A DNA stretch of 64,000 nucleotides from Planctomycetota bacterium (GTDB lineage Bacteria; Planctomycetota; SZUA-567). Below are positions 1 to 8,181 of the stretch, piece after piece (the stretch's first letter is position 1; each line of letters starts with the position of its first letter). Where the stretch lies: NCBI GenBank assembly GCA_020060765.1, contig JAGUZQ010000099.1, forward strand, positions 1 to 64,000, written 5' to 3'. The translations under genes and the position numbers were made by a program. A model generated the notes under the pieces. The model was not told where the DNA came from. It worked only from the letters and a program-made list of their open reading frames with translations, and did not search any database.

Positions 1-981
<981 letters not shown>

Positions 982-1079
982 CAACACTTCTTTTCTCCTG
1001 AAAAGAAGCAGGAATGTTAAACCAAGCGCGGCAACAAGCGCTGAAATGGAGAATTCAGTAATCTGCTATTCATGATATT

Positions 1080-1191
1080 TTCCTGGTGACCCTTGCGGAG
1101 GTGAAACGCCTGTTCCCATTCCGAACACAGTAGCTAAGCCCTCCAGCGCCGATGGTACTGGTAACGGGAGAGTAGGTCGTCGCCGGGATTT
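1080..1191 (+). rRNA. rrf: 5S ribosomal RNA
   Basis: A 5S rRNA of about 110 nt. It has the conserved core CCCATTCCGAACACAG (1115-1130), a GATGGTACTG segment (1151-1160) and a terminal helix formed by TCCTGGTGAC at the start and GTCGCCGGGA at the end. It lies about 100 nt after 23S rRNA and is followed at once by a strong terminator, so it closes the rRNA operon. The exact ends are estimated from helix pairing. Confidence 0.95.
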
Positions 1192-1195
1192 ATTC

Positions 1196-1228
1196 GCCCC
1201 GTCTCTTTGAGACGGGGCTTTTTTTTTT
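1196..1228 (+). terminator. Rho-independent terminator of the rRNA operon
   Basis: A perfect 10-bp stem GCCCCGTCTC / GAGACGGGGC with a 3-nt loop TTT (1206-1208) is followed by ten T residues (1219-1228). It sits directly after 5S rRNA. Confidence 0.95.
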
Positions 1229-1288
1229 GTTTCACGATAATAATAGTTTCGCATAATCTGCTTTAGGGCTATTCTCCAGGAGAAGCCG

Positions 1289-2656
1289 ATGGAATCTGAA
1301 AATAAAACCAGCAAATTCGTTTATCCGCCGGAATTTGCGAGTAATGTGATCAATGAATTGCACAACTGGCATGATAGCGATCCGCGGCATAATGAAATTC
1401 CTCCCGACGAAATGGTTTCTGATGCGATTGAAGTGGCATATCATGCCAGCATGTTGGCTGAAGAATCAAGGCCGGTACGATTTTCGTTATATCTTGCGCT
1501 CCCGAATACACCTAGAGATGTAACTAAACCGGGTTTTATAGCAACCTGCCAATTTGTAGAGTCTGTAGATTTTAAGCCGGAGAATATCAAAAAACTTGCT
1601 TTTGCGGCTGACCCGATGAAATGCTGCATTTTACTTGAGTATGATTATGGCAAGTCTCAAACAAAAATCGCCGGGATTGTGAATCATGGCGAAATAATTG
1701 GACGTTTGAATCGAGGGGAAGTGCATCAGGTAAAGAATGTGATTAGCAGAATCCTTGGAGTTAGGGTGTGCGCCTATAAACCAGGGTTTGTTTATGTATA
1801 TAATCCATTTGGCACCATTATTGGTTGCCTGAAAGGCGGAACGGAAAAGAAGGATCATAGTTTTTATTGGGACGAAAATCTCGGTGAGGCTTATAACAGT
1901 ATTTTTTCGGATGAAATAAAGGATCGTGTAAAAGATGATTCTGAATCAGATCATGATGATGTAAACAGAACGGATAGTGAAAAACAGATAATCAAAGAAA
2001 TAGCGGAAGATTTGAAAAATCTTAAGGGGAAACTTCGTTACACAAAAATAGGCCTTGTGGAAGTTCCTGTGGAAGAGTGTAAAAATTGGTTGAATTCCAT
2101 ACTGGCTAATCTTTCCGATAAGGCAACCGGAGGAACGTTGATTGTTTTGCAGTCAAAGGAACAATTGGAAAAATACAAGGATTATATTGATACGAAATAC
2201 ATGCTGGGAAACTCCTACCTTAATTCACTTTGGCTTAGAGTGCTGCATGACAGGAAAACTACAAAAAGTGCTGATCTAGAATTGCAGAAGTTTTACGAGG
2301 ACAACAGTCAGTATAGTATTCAGCAATACATAGAGATGATAGCCGACTTTGCTTCGATCGATGGCGCAACTATCATTGACAAGACATTTTCCGTACACGG
2401 CTTTGGCGTTAAATTGCATCCTGAAAAAGCATCGAAAAATAAATCGGTCAAGTTTTTAGACGGCTACACTAATGCAGAAATTAGTGAACATGTTGGCGGT
2501 ACTCGGCATCAATCAGCAATGAAATTTTGCGCTTTAGTAGAAAAATCTCTGGTGTTTGTTCTGTCGCAAGACGGCGGAGTGAAAATGTTTCACAATGACG
2601 GGGAAAAGGTGTTGGTTTTCGAAGATATCGACATCGGCAGTTTTAACGTAAAGTAA
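1289..2656 (+). CDS. Probable diadenylate cyclase (DAC domain) protein, c-di-AMP synthesis
   Basis: A 455-residue soluble protein. The C-terminal about 130 residues resemble the DisA_N/DAC domain, which condenses two ATP into cyclic di-AMP. The DGA motif is at 358-360 and the second signature appears as GGTRHQSA near 403-410, where the classical form is RHR. The first about 320 residues have no membrane segment and match nothing I can name with certainty; they may be a sensor domain of the kind found fused to DAC in other phyla. An acidic, low-complexity linker lies near 205-230. AGGAGA at 1278-1283 supports the ATG at 1289. The gene is clearly richer in A+T than most neighbours, so transfer is possible. 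It stands alone, just after the rRNA operon. The fold assignment is fairly sure; activity is inferred. Confidence 0.75.
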   Translation: MESENKTSKFVYPPEFASNVINELHNWHDSDPRHNEIPPDEMVSDAIEVAYHASMLAEESRPVRFSLYLALPNTPRDVTKPGFIATCQFVESVDFKPENIKKLAFAADPMKCCILLEYDYGKSQTKIAGIVNHGEIIGRLNRGEVHQVKNVISRILGVRVCAYKPGFVYVYNPFGTIIGCLKGGTEKKDHSFYWDENLGEAYNSIFSDEIKDRVKDDSESDHDDVNRTDSEKQIIKEIAEDLKNLKGKLRYTKIGLVEVPVEECKNWLNSILANLSDKATGGTLIVLQSKEQLEKYKDYIDTKYMLGNSYLNSLWLRVLHDRKTTKSADLELQKFYEDNSQYSIQQYIEMIADFASIDGATIIDKTFSVHGFGVKLHPEKASKNKSVKFLDGYTNAEISEHVGGTRHQSAMKFCALVEKSLVFVLSQDGGVKMFHNDGEKVLVFEDIDIGSFNVK

Positions 2657-2788
2657 CAGGTGGGCAGATCCACTACCGTAAGTTCCTCGCGAAACCATTC
2701 TCCCGGTGTATTTGGCTGGATTTTTCCTGCGTTCCTGCCGATAATATTGGAGTGTATCGCTTGGCCTTCTGGTAAGGAAAGGTTTTTC

Positions 2789-4120
2789 ATGGATTTTTAC
2801 GCAGGAAAAACGCGTATGTGCGCGAAACTACCGGCTGTAACTGGCTTATTGCTTCCCCTGATGGCATGGATAGTCCTTGTTCCCGGCACGGCGCATACCG
2901 CTACCCAGCGGGACGAGTCCCGGACTATTGAAGACAAATATCCGAACATGCTGGCTGTGGAGCATGTGACGCAGGACGCTTTGCAGGACCAGGATAAGCT
3001 AGCGCCCCAGTGGGCGGTCAACCTCAAGAGCAAGAGGGTCAGCCGTTTCTATAATCCAGATTCCCTGGCAGAGCTGGATTATGAGTATCTGCTTGTCCTG
3101 ACCAACGAGAACGAGTTGATGGCAGTCGAACGCAAGTCGGGCGAAACCAAGTGGATTACAAAACTGACCGGGCGGCCGACCGGCGAGGTTTGTTTCACGA
3201 AATTCGGCATCTATCTGGTGGAGCGCAGTTATCTGGTATATCTGGAACGACATAGCGGACAGGTGGTCTGGCGGATTCCGTTGCCGTTGGCAGCGGCGGC
3301 CGGGCCGGTGGTGCGGGAGGAGGAAAAGGGCGAGCAGGCAATCTATGTGCCGGCGCTCGACCGCAAGGTCTACTGCCTGGAGGTTTACAAGACCCAGTGG
3401 CCTGCGGCGGTGAATATCGGCGCGCTTACGCAGAATGACTTCGTGATGGACAAGTATGTTCTGCGCATCGTCTGGCGTTTTCCCGCTGAAGCCCAGATTG
3501 CGGGCGAACTGGTTTACCAGGATCAGCGACTTTTTTTAACCGACACCGAGCATAGTGTCTATTCCATTTCCACCGATGAGTTGAACATGGGTAAGCCCCA
3601 GAAAATTCTCCGCTTCCGCACGCAGGGGGCGATGGAGGCCGGTCCCGCGGTGATCGGGCCGTACTTGCTGGTTTCCTCGCGCGACCGCTCGCTGTATTGC
3701 CTGGGAAATCGCGGCATGAACGAAGTGTGGCGCTATCCCACCGGCCACCTGTTGCAGGATTCGGCTTATCCGGTGATCGATCCCAACACAAACGAGACCA
3801 CCGTGGTCATTCGTTGCGGGCTGAAGGGGCCGCTGACAGGGTTGCTGGACGTGAAGGGGACGGTGCGCTGGGAGTTGGAGGATGGGGGAGAGGTGGTCGC
3901 CCAGTTCCAGGAGCCGGAGAACGAGATCAGTCTGCGCGGCATCATGATCCTGCACAACCGGGACGATTCCCTCAGCGCCAACTATATTTCCAGCGGCAAG
4001 CAGCTCTGGCGCATTCCCGCCAAGGCGCTGGGGCCGTTCTGCCGCAATACCCGCGATCCGCTGATTTATACGGCGGCGTTGGAGGGGCAATATTTGTGCG
4101 CATTGAAAAAGGGCGACTGA
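2789..4120 (+). CDS. Exported PQQ-type beta-propeller repeat protein
   Basis: A protein of 443 residues from the chosen ATG, which follows AAGGAAAGG (2777-2785). The frame is open 43 codons further upstream, and a second ATG at 2816 is also possible. A hydrophobic signal segment (about 20-40) precedes repeated blade motifs of the PQQ/WD40-like propeller type, such as GETKWITKL, SGQVVWRIPL and NEVWRYPTG, each ending in a Trp-containing strand. No PQQ ligand residues or dehydrogenase motifs are recognisable. A scaffold or sensory role in the cell envelope is therefore more likely than an alcohol dehydrogenase; BamB-like assembly proteins share this fold. The gene has its own terminator at 4150. 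Confidence 0.75.
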   Translation: MDFYAGKTRMCAKLPAVTGLLLPLMAWIVLVPGTAHTATQRDESRTIEDKYPNMLAVEHVTQDALQDQDKLAPQWAVNLKSKRVSRFYNPDSLAELDYEYLLVLTNENELMAVERKSGETKWITKLTGRPTGEVCFTKFGIYLVERSYLVYLERHSGQVVWRIPLPLAAAAGPVVREEEKGEQAIYVPALDRKVYCLEVYKTQWPAAVNIGALTQNDFVMDKYVLRIVWRFPAEAQIAGELVYQDQRLFLTDTEHSVYSISTDELNMGKPQKILRFRTQGAMEAGPAVIGPYLLVSSRDRSLYCLGNRGMNEVWRYPTGHLLQDSAYPVIDPNTNETTVVIRCGLKGPLTGLLDVKGTVRWELEDGGEVVAQFQEPENEISLRGIMILHNRDDSLSANYISSGKQLWRIPAKALGPFCRNTRDPLIYTAALEGQYLCALKKGD

Positions 4121-4149
4121 ATGATCAGTCGGTTCGGGTGATGAGAAAA

Positions 4150-4180
4150 GGCGCGCGCCAGATCGGCGCGCGTTTTTTTT
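4150..4180 (+). terminator. Rho-independent terminator after the propeller gene
   Basis: A G+C-rich stem, CGCGCGCC / GGCGCGCG with an A-rich short loop, is followed by eight T residues (4173-4180). The end of the T-run touches the stop codon of the convergent histidine-kinase gene. Confidence 0.85.
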
Positions 4181-5345
4181 AGAAACTGTGGCGGCGGGAT
4201 TTTGCTTCCAGGCAGCGGATTCCGGCTGCTTCGCGCGAGTCGTCGGCCGGATGTGGCAGGCGGAATCCGAAGCAGGTGCCGGAGTCGGGGCCGAAGTTGT
4301 GGACGAAGACGCTACCGCCCATGAGGTCGACCAGTTTTTTTACAATCGCCAGGCCGATGAGGGTGCCGGGCTCGTAGCCTTCCAGATTTTTGTCTTCCTT
4401 GGCAGGCGCCTTATAAATAAGGGCAGTCTTGCCCGGCTCGAAACCGCCGCCGGTGCTTTCCAAGGAGAAAGCCATCTGCTCTTCGTCTTCCTGGATCATG
4501 GTTTTGATGGTTCCGTCTTCCTGGGTGACTCGGACGATGCTTTCGAACAGGGTATTGAAAATTTCCTGCACCCGTTCGGCATCGCAGAATATTTCCAGGT
4601 TTTCGGGCAGCTCGGTCTTGATGGTGATGTTTTTCTGCGCCGCCGCCGGCTTATACAGCGCCAAGGTTTCGCGCAGCAACGTGCAGACGTCGGCTTTCTG
4701 TACGCGGATGTTGATCAGCCCCGCGTCGATCTTGGTGATGTCGAGTACGTTGTCAATCAGCTTGGAGACGTTTTCCGCGCGGCGCAGGCAGACGTCCTTG
4801 ATTACGTCCTCGGAGACTATTTTCTGACCGATCAGGGAGGCGTAGATGGTGATGACGCTGATGGGGTTGCGCATTTCGTGCGCGGCGATACCCAGCAGCT
4901 CCGCCCGTTGCAGCAAAGCCTCTCGCAGTTTTACGTTGGATTCGCGCAGTTCGTCCTGGGCTTTTTTCAGACGGGCGGCGGCCTTGACGCGCGCGCCCAG
5001 TTCCGCCATCTTAAAGGGCTTGGTGACGTAATCGTCGGCGGTGGCGTTGAAGCCTTCGATCATGTCGGCGGTGCGATCCTTGGCGGTGAGCAGGATCACG
5101 TACATATCCTTGAGCGCCTCGTCCTGGCGGACGCGGGTAAGGAATTCGATGCCGTCCATCTCCGGCATCATGATGTCGCTGACGATGATGTCGGGACGCA
5201 TCTTGCGGGTGCATTCCAGCCCCTGTACGCCGTTAATGGCGACTTCCACCTCAAAGCCGCTTTTGCGCAGGTACGAGGAGGTGACCCCGCGCAGGGCGTG
5301 GTCGTCGTCTACCACCAGAACCTTGATCGCTTTAGCTGTTTCCAA
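4179..5345 (-). CDS. Receiver-histidine kinase protein with a degraded ATP-binding domain
   Basis: 388 residues. A CheY-like receiver domain is at 5-125 (acidic pocket DDD 13-15, phosphorylatable Asp57, Lys109 in TKPF). A short coiled coil leads to a HisKA dimerisation domain with His156 in the box GIAAHEMRNP, then a HATPase-like domain (about 260-370). The last domain looks damaged: the N box reads NTLFESIVRV, where the Mg-binding Asn is expected at the Glu, and the G1 box reads LESTGGGF, without the Asp that binds adenine. Phosphorylation by another kinase, or a scaffold or phosphatase role, is thus possible. The gene is transcribed away from its neighbour at 2789, and no transmembrane segment is visible, so it acts in the cytoplasm. 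Confidence 0.88.
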   Translation of the reverse strand: METAKAIKVLVVDDDHALRGVTSSYLRKSGFEVEVAINGVQGLECTRKMRPDIIVSDIMMPEMDGIEFLTRVRQDEALKDMYVILLTAKDRTADMIEGFNATADDYVTKPFKMAELGARVKAAARLKKAQDELRESNVKLREALLQRAELLGIAAHEMRNPISVITIYASLIGQKIVSEDVIKDVCLRRAENVSKLIDNVLDITKIDAGLINIRVQKADVCTLLRETLALYKPAAAQKNITIKTELPENLEIFCDAERVQEIFNTLFESIVRVTQEDGTIKTMIQEDEEQMAFSLESTGGGFEPGKTALIYKAPAKEDKNLEGYEPGTLIGLAIVKKLVDLMGGSVFVHNFGPDSGTCFGFRLPHPADDSREAAGIRCLEAKSRRHSF

Positions 5346-5451
5346 TATCCGGTTCCTTTCGTTTCGGCCGGAGCATAAATGTTATGGGATATTTATTGTT
5401 ATTTTTCTGTTTTAGTCAAGCTTAGTTTGGGTTTGCGGGAAAAAATAGCAG

Positions 5452-6294
5452 TCAATCAAACAGGCCGGGTTGCGGAGTTTTGGAAGTTTTTTTGAGTTTT
5501 TTTCCACGTTTTTTCGTGACCGGCTTGATTTCCTCAAGCAGGCGAGTCTGGGCTATCTCGCAGTACTCGGAGTCGATTTCGATGCCGATGAAGTTGCGTC
5601 CGGTCAGTTGCGCGGCTACGGCGGTGGATCCGGAGCCGAGGAAACAATCCAGCACCGTTTCGCCGGTGGCGGTGTGGGCGGCGATGATCCGCGCCAAGGC
5701 GGGAACAGGCTTGGGCGTACTGTGTTTGACCTTGATGTCCTGCCAGTTCCAGGTGGTTTCGGGGATATCGTCCCAGACATTGGTGAGGCGGTATTTGTCC
5801 GACTTGGGACGGTAGCCTTTTTTCCAGTTGGCAAAGCCGAAATTTCCACTTTTGCGGTCTTCATCGCTATACTGGGCGTCGGTATTCCATATAAAATCCT
5901 TTTTATCTTTTACGTACCAGAGGGTTTCTTCGCGGGTGTAGAGCCAGCCGCGCCGGTTGCCCATGCCGCGCTGCTTTTTCCAGGTGATCCAGTCCTTGAA
6001 GTGAAAACCGAGACTGTCCATCAACAATTTCAGGTGAATGACCGAGTCGCTTTTTTCACCGATGGAACCCCAGATGTAGATGGAGCCGCGCGGATGCAGG
6101 ACGCGCAGGCATTGCTTGAGCCAAGCCTCGCACCAGTCGAGATACGCCTGCTTGGTCTTCCACTGGTTGTCCCACTTGTCCTTGACCACACCGTAGTGGG
6201 GCGGATCGTTGATGATGAGGTTGACGCTGCCGTCCGGAAACGAGGGCAGCACGTCAAGGCAGTCGGCGTTGATGACCTGGTTCAGTTCCGTCAT
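5452..6294 (-). CDS. Beta-class DNA methyltransferase (N6-adenine or N4-cytosine), orphan
   Basis: 280 residues from the ATG at 6294, which has AGGA six bases upstream; a longer frame to 6396 lacks such support. Motif order is that of beta-class amino-methyltransferases: catalytic motif IV first (NDPPHYG, DPPH at 30-33), a variable recognition region, then SAM-binding motif I (FLGSGST, 218-224) preceded by HSTPKPV. The usual DPPY is replaced by DPPH followed by Tyr. The C-terminal tail is Lys-rich and ends QPGLFD, which resembles the QxxLF peptide that binds the DNA polymerase sliding clamp. No restriction endonuclease gene is adjacent, so the enzyme may have an epigenetic or replication-linked role. 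The target sequence cannot be read from the protein. Confidence 0.9.
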   Translation of the reverse strand: MTELNQVINADCLDVLPSFPDGSVNLIINDPPHYGVVKDKWDNQWKTKQAYLDWCEAWLKQCLRVLHPRGSIYIWGSIGEKSDSVIHLKLLMDSLGFHFKDWITWKKQRGMGNRRGWLYTREETLWYVKDKKDFIWNTDAQYSDEDRKSGNFGFANWKKGYRPKSDKYRLTNVWDDIPETTWNWQDIKVKHSTPKPVPALARIIAAHTATGETVLDCFLGSGSTAVAAQLTGRNFIGIEIDSEYCEIAQTRLLEEIKPVTKKRGKKLKKTSKTPQPGLFD

Positions 6295-6330
6295 AGGCGA
6301 TCCTGTCCTGTTTAAGGCAAGCTTCGCAAT

Positions 6331-6359
6331 TATATAGCATCTGCGGAAAAAGTCTGCAA
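6331..6359 (-). promoter_or_regulatory. Sigma-70-type promoter of the DNA methyltransferase gene
   Basis: On the minus strand, TTGCAG (6359-6354) lies 17 bp upstream of TATATA (6336-6331), and the -10 box is preceded by TGC, an extended -10. Transcription would start near 6324, giving a short leader before the ATG at 6294. Confidence 0.5.
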
Positions 6360-6674
6360 TATTTGGCGAATTCGCGGAATTCCGTTGTTTTTCCACTGCG
6401 ACCTGTTATGATGGCGTAATCGCTTTTGAATTGAGCCGGATTCCAGAGCGTCTGCGATCGTATCTGCCTGAAGCGCGGCGATCAGCAGGGGTTCAGCCGA
6501 GGCTGATCAATATCATTGCGCGACCCCATCAATTCGCCCTGTGGTATTCCCCGAATAAATTTTAATCGTACCAGAAAGAGAACGGTTTTTATCGTTCCGC
6601 TCCGGTTATTTGTTTATCCCGGCATGGGCTGGGGTATTTTTACCTGCGTCATAGCGACGCGAGAAAGTGAGTTT

Positions 6675-7958
6675 ATGAATAGTTTCAATGAATTACCGTT
6701 GTCAAGTCCCATTCTCCAAGCCGTGGAAACGACGGGTTACACAAGGCCCACGCCGATCCAGGTGCAGGCCATTCCTCCCCTGCTGCAAGGTCGCGATCTG
6801 CTGGGTTGTGCGCAGACCGGCACCGGCAAGACGGCAGCCTTTGCCCTGCCGATATTGCATCGCCTGAGCGCCTCGCCGGAACCGAGAGGCAGGCGAGCTA
6901 TCCGAGCGCTGATTCTGACACCGACGCGTGAACTGGCGGCGCAGATTGTCGAAAGCTTCCGCGTCTACGGGCGCAACCTGTCGCTCAAGGCGATGGCGGT
7001 CTACGGTGGCGTCGGCAGAAGGCCGCAGGAGTTGAAGGCCAGGGCGGGGGTTGACATTCTCGTTGCCACTCCGGGGCGGCTGCTGGATCTGATGGGAACG
7101 GGTCACGTCAATCTTAAACATCTCGAAGTTTTCGTGCTGGATGAGGCGGATCGGATGTTGGATATGGGCTTTATTCACGACGTGAAGCGCATCATCAAGG
7201 AATTGCCGGCAAAGCGGCAGACGCTGTTTTTCTCCGCGACCATGCCCAAGGCGGTGGCGCAGCTCGCGGGCGGTCTGTTGACCGATCCGGTCAGGATCGA
7301 GGTCGCGCCGCAAGCCACTCCGGTTGAGCGGATCAGTCAGTCGGTGGTTTTTGTCGATCAGGCCAGGAAAGACTTTCTGCTGGAAAAAATGCTGGAAGAC
7401 TCCCGGTTTGAGCGGGTACTGATTTTTACCCGCACCAAGCATCGCGCGGATCGGGTGGCGAAAAAGCTCTCACGCCTGGAAATCGCCGTCGACGCGATTC
7501 ACGGCAACAAGGCGCAGAATGCGCGCACCAAGGCGTTGCAGGGGTTCCGGGACGGGGAAACGCGGGTGCTGGTCGCCACCGACATCGCCGCGCGCGGAAT
7601 TGACGTCAACAACATTACCCACGTGATTAACTACGAGTTGCCCAACGAGCCGGAAAGTTACGTCCACCGCATCGGTCGCACCGCACGGGCGGGCAAGGAC
7701 GGCGCCGCCATCAGCTTTTGCTCGGGCGACGAACGCGATTACCTGAAGGATATCGAAAAGATGATAGGTTTTCCCATCAAGGTCGAGCGTTCGCATTCGT
7801 GCCATTCCGCCGAGGCGGAGCGCGGTATGGTCAACGGCCAGGCGGTAGGCACGGCAGCGAAAAAGAGCCAGCCGGTCGTCCGCCGTCCCCAACCGCAGGC
7901 AGGCAAGGTCAGCCCCCAGAACAGGCGGCGGCGGCAGGGGCAGCAGGCTGGCAGGTAA
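6675..7958 (+). CDS. rhlE: DEAD-box ATP-dependent RNA helicase, RhlE-like
   Basis: 427 residues from the ATG at 6675, which gives the usual N-terminus starting just before the Q motif (GYTRPTPIQ, 21-29). Helicase motifs run in order: AQTGTGKT (46-53), PTRELAAQ (83-90), DEAD (156-159), SAT, and in domain 2 TDIAARGID and HRIGRTARAG. The C-terminal tail is basic and rich in Gln/Arg, as in RhlE proteins, and helps RNA binding. The family remodels structured RNA in ribosome assembly and mRNA decay. The gene is single, with a terminator at 8018. The frame stays open upstream to 6516, but that part has no helicase similarity. Confidence 0.93.
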   Translation: MNSFNELPLSSPILQAVETTGYTRPTPIQVQAIPPLLQGRDLLGCAQTGTGKTAAFALPILHRLSASPEPRGRRAIRALILTPTRELAAQIVESFRVYGRNLSLKAMAVYGGVGRRPQELKARAGVDILVATPGRLLDLMGTGHVNLKHLEVFVLDEADRMLDMGFIHDVKRIIKELPAKRQTLFFSATMPKAVAQLAGGLLTDPVRIEVAPQATPVERISQSVVFVDQARKDFLLEKMLEDSRFERVLIFTRTKHRADRVAKKLSRLEIAVDAIHGNKAQNARTKALQGFRDGETRVLVATDIAARGIDVNNITHVINYELPNEPESYVHRIGRTARAGKDGAAISFCSGDERDYLKDIEKMIGFPIKVERSHSCHSAEAERGMVNGQAVGTAAKKSQPVVRRPQPQAGKVSPQNRRRRQGQQAGR

Positions 7959-8017
7959 CTGTGTTTTACCGCGTGAACAAGATTCGGTAATGTGCCTGGG
8001 CGATATGTGAACAGGCG

Positions 8018-8049
8018 AAAACCTCTTCCGGTTACGGGAGAGGTTTTTT
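8018..8049 (+). terminator. Rho-independent terminator after rhlE
   Basis: A 12-bp stem, AAACCTCTTCCG / CGGGAGAGGTTT (one G-T pair), with loop GTTA is followed by a run of T (8044-8049). Confidence 0.8.
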
Positions 8050-8181
8050 ACTTTCAACTGAAGTTGACGGTTTTATTCCGCCAGACAGGGGCAACAGGCC
8101 GATATATCCTTTAAGGACTCTCGCGTCGTAAGAGCGTGGAGTCGCGTTTGCTGCCTGCTTATGATAGCTGGAGGAGATAAA

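Noticed and set aside
982-1079. tRNA gene in the 23S-5S spacer
   Set aside because: No T-arm GTTCRA sequence or cloverleaf pairing could be found.
4188-5378. A 396-codon plus-strand open frame opposite the receiver-kinase gene
   Set aside because: It is the antisense shadow of a G+C-rich coding gene with clear domains; the product has no recognisable motif and no ribosome site.
8050-8181. Possible c-di-GMP (GEMM) riboswitch before the HEAT-repeat gene
   Set aside because: A few short motifs looked similar (AGGGGCAA), but the tetraloop-receptor and conserved core order are not present.
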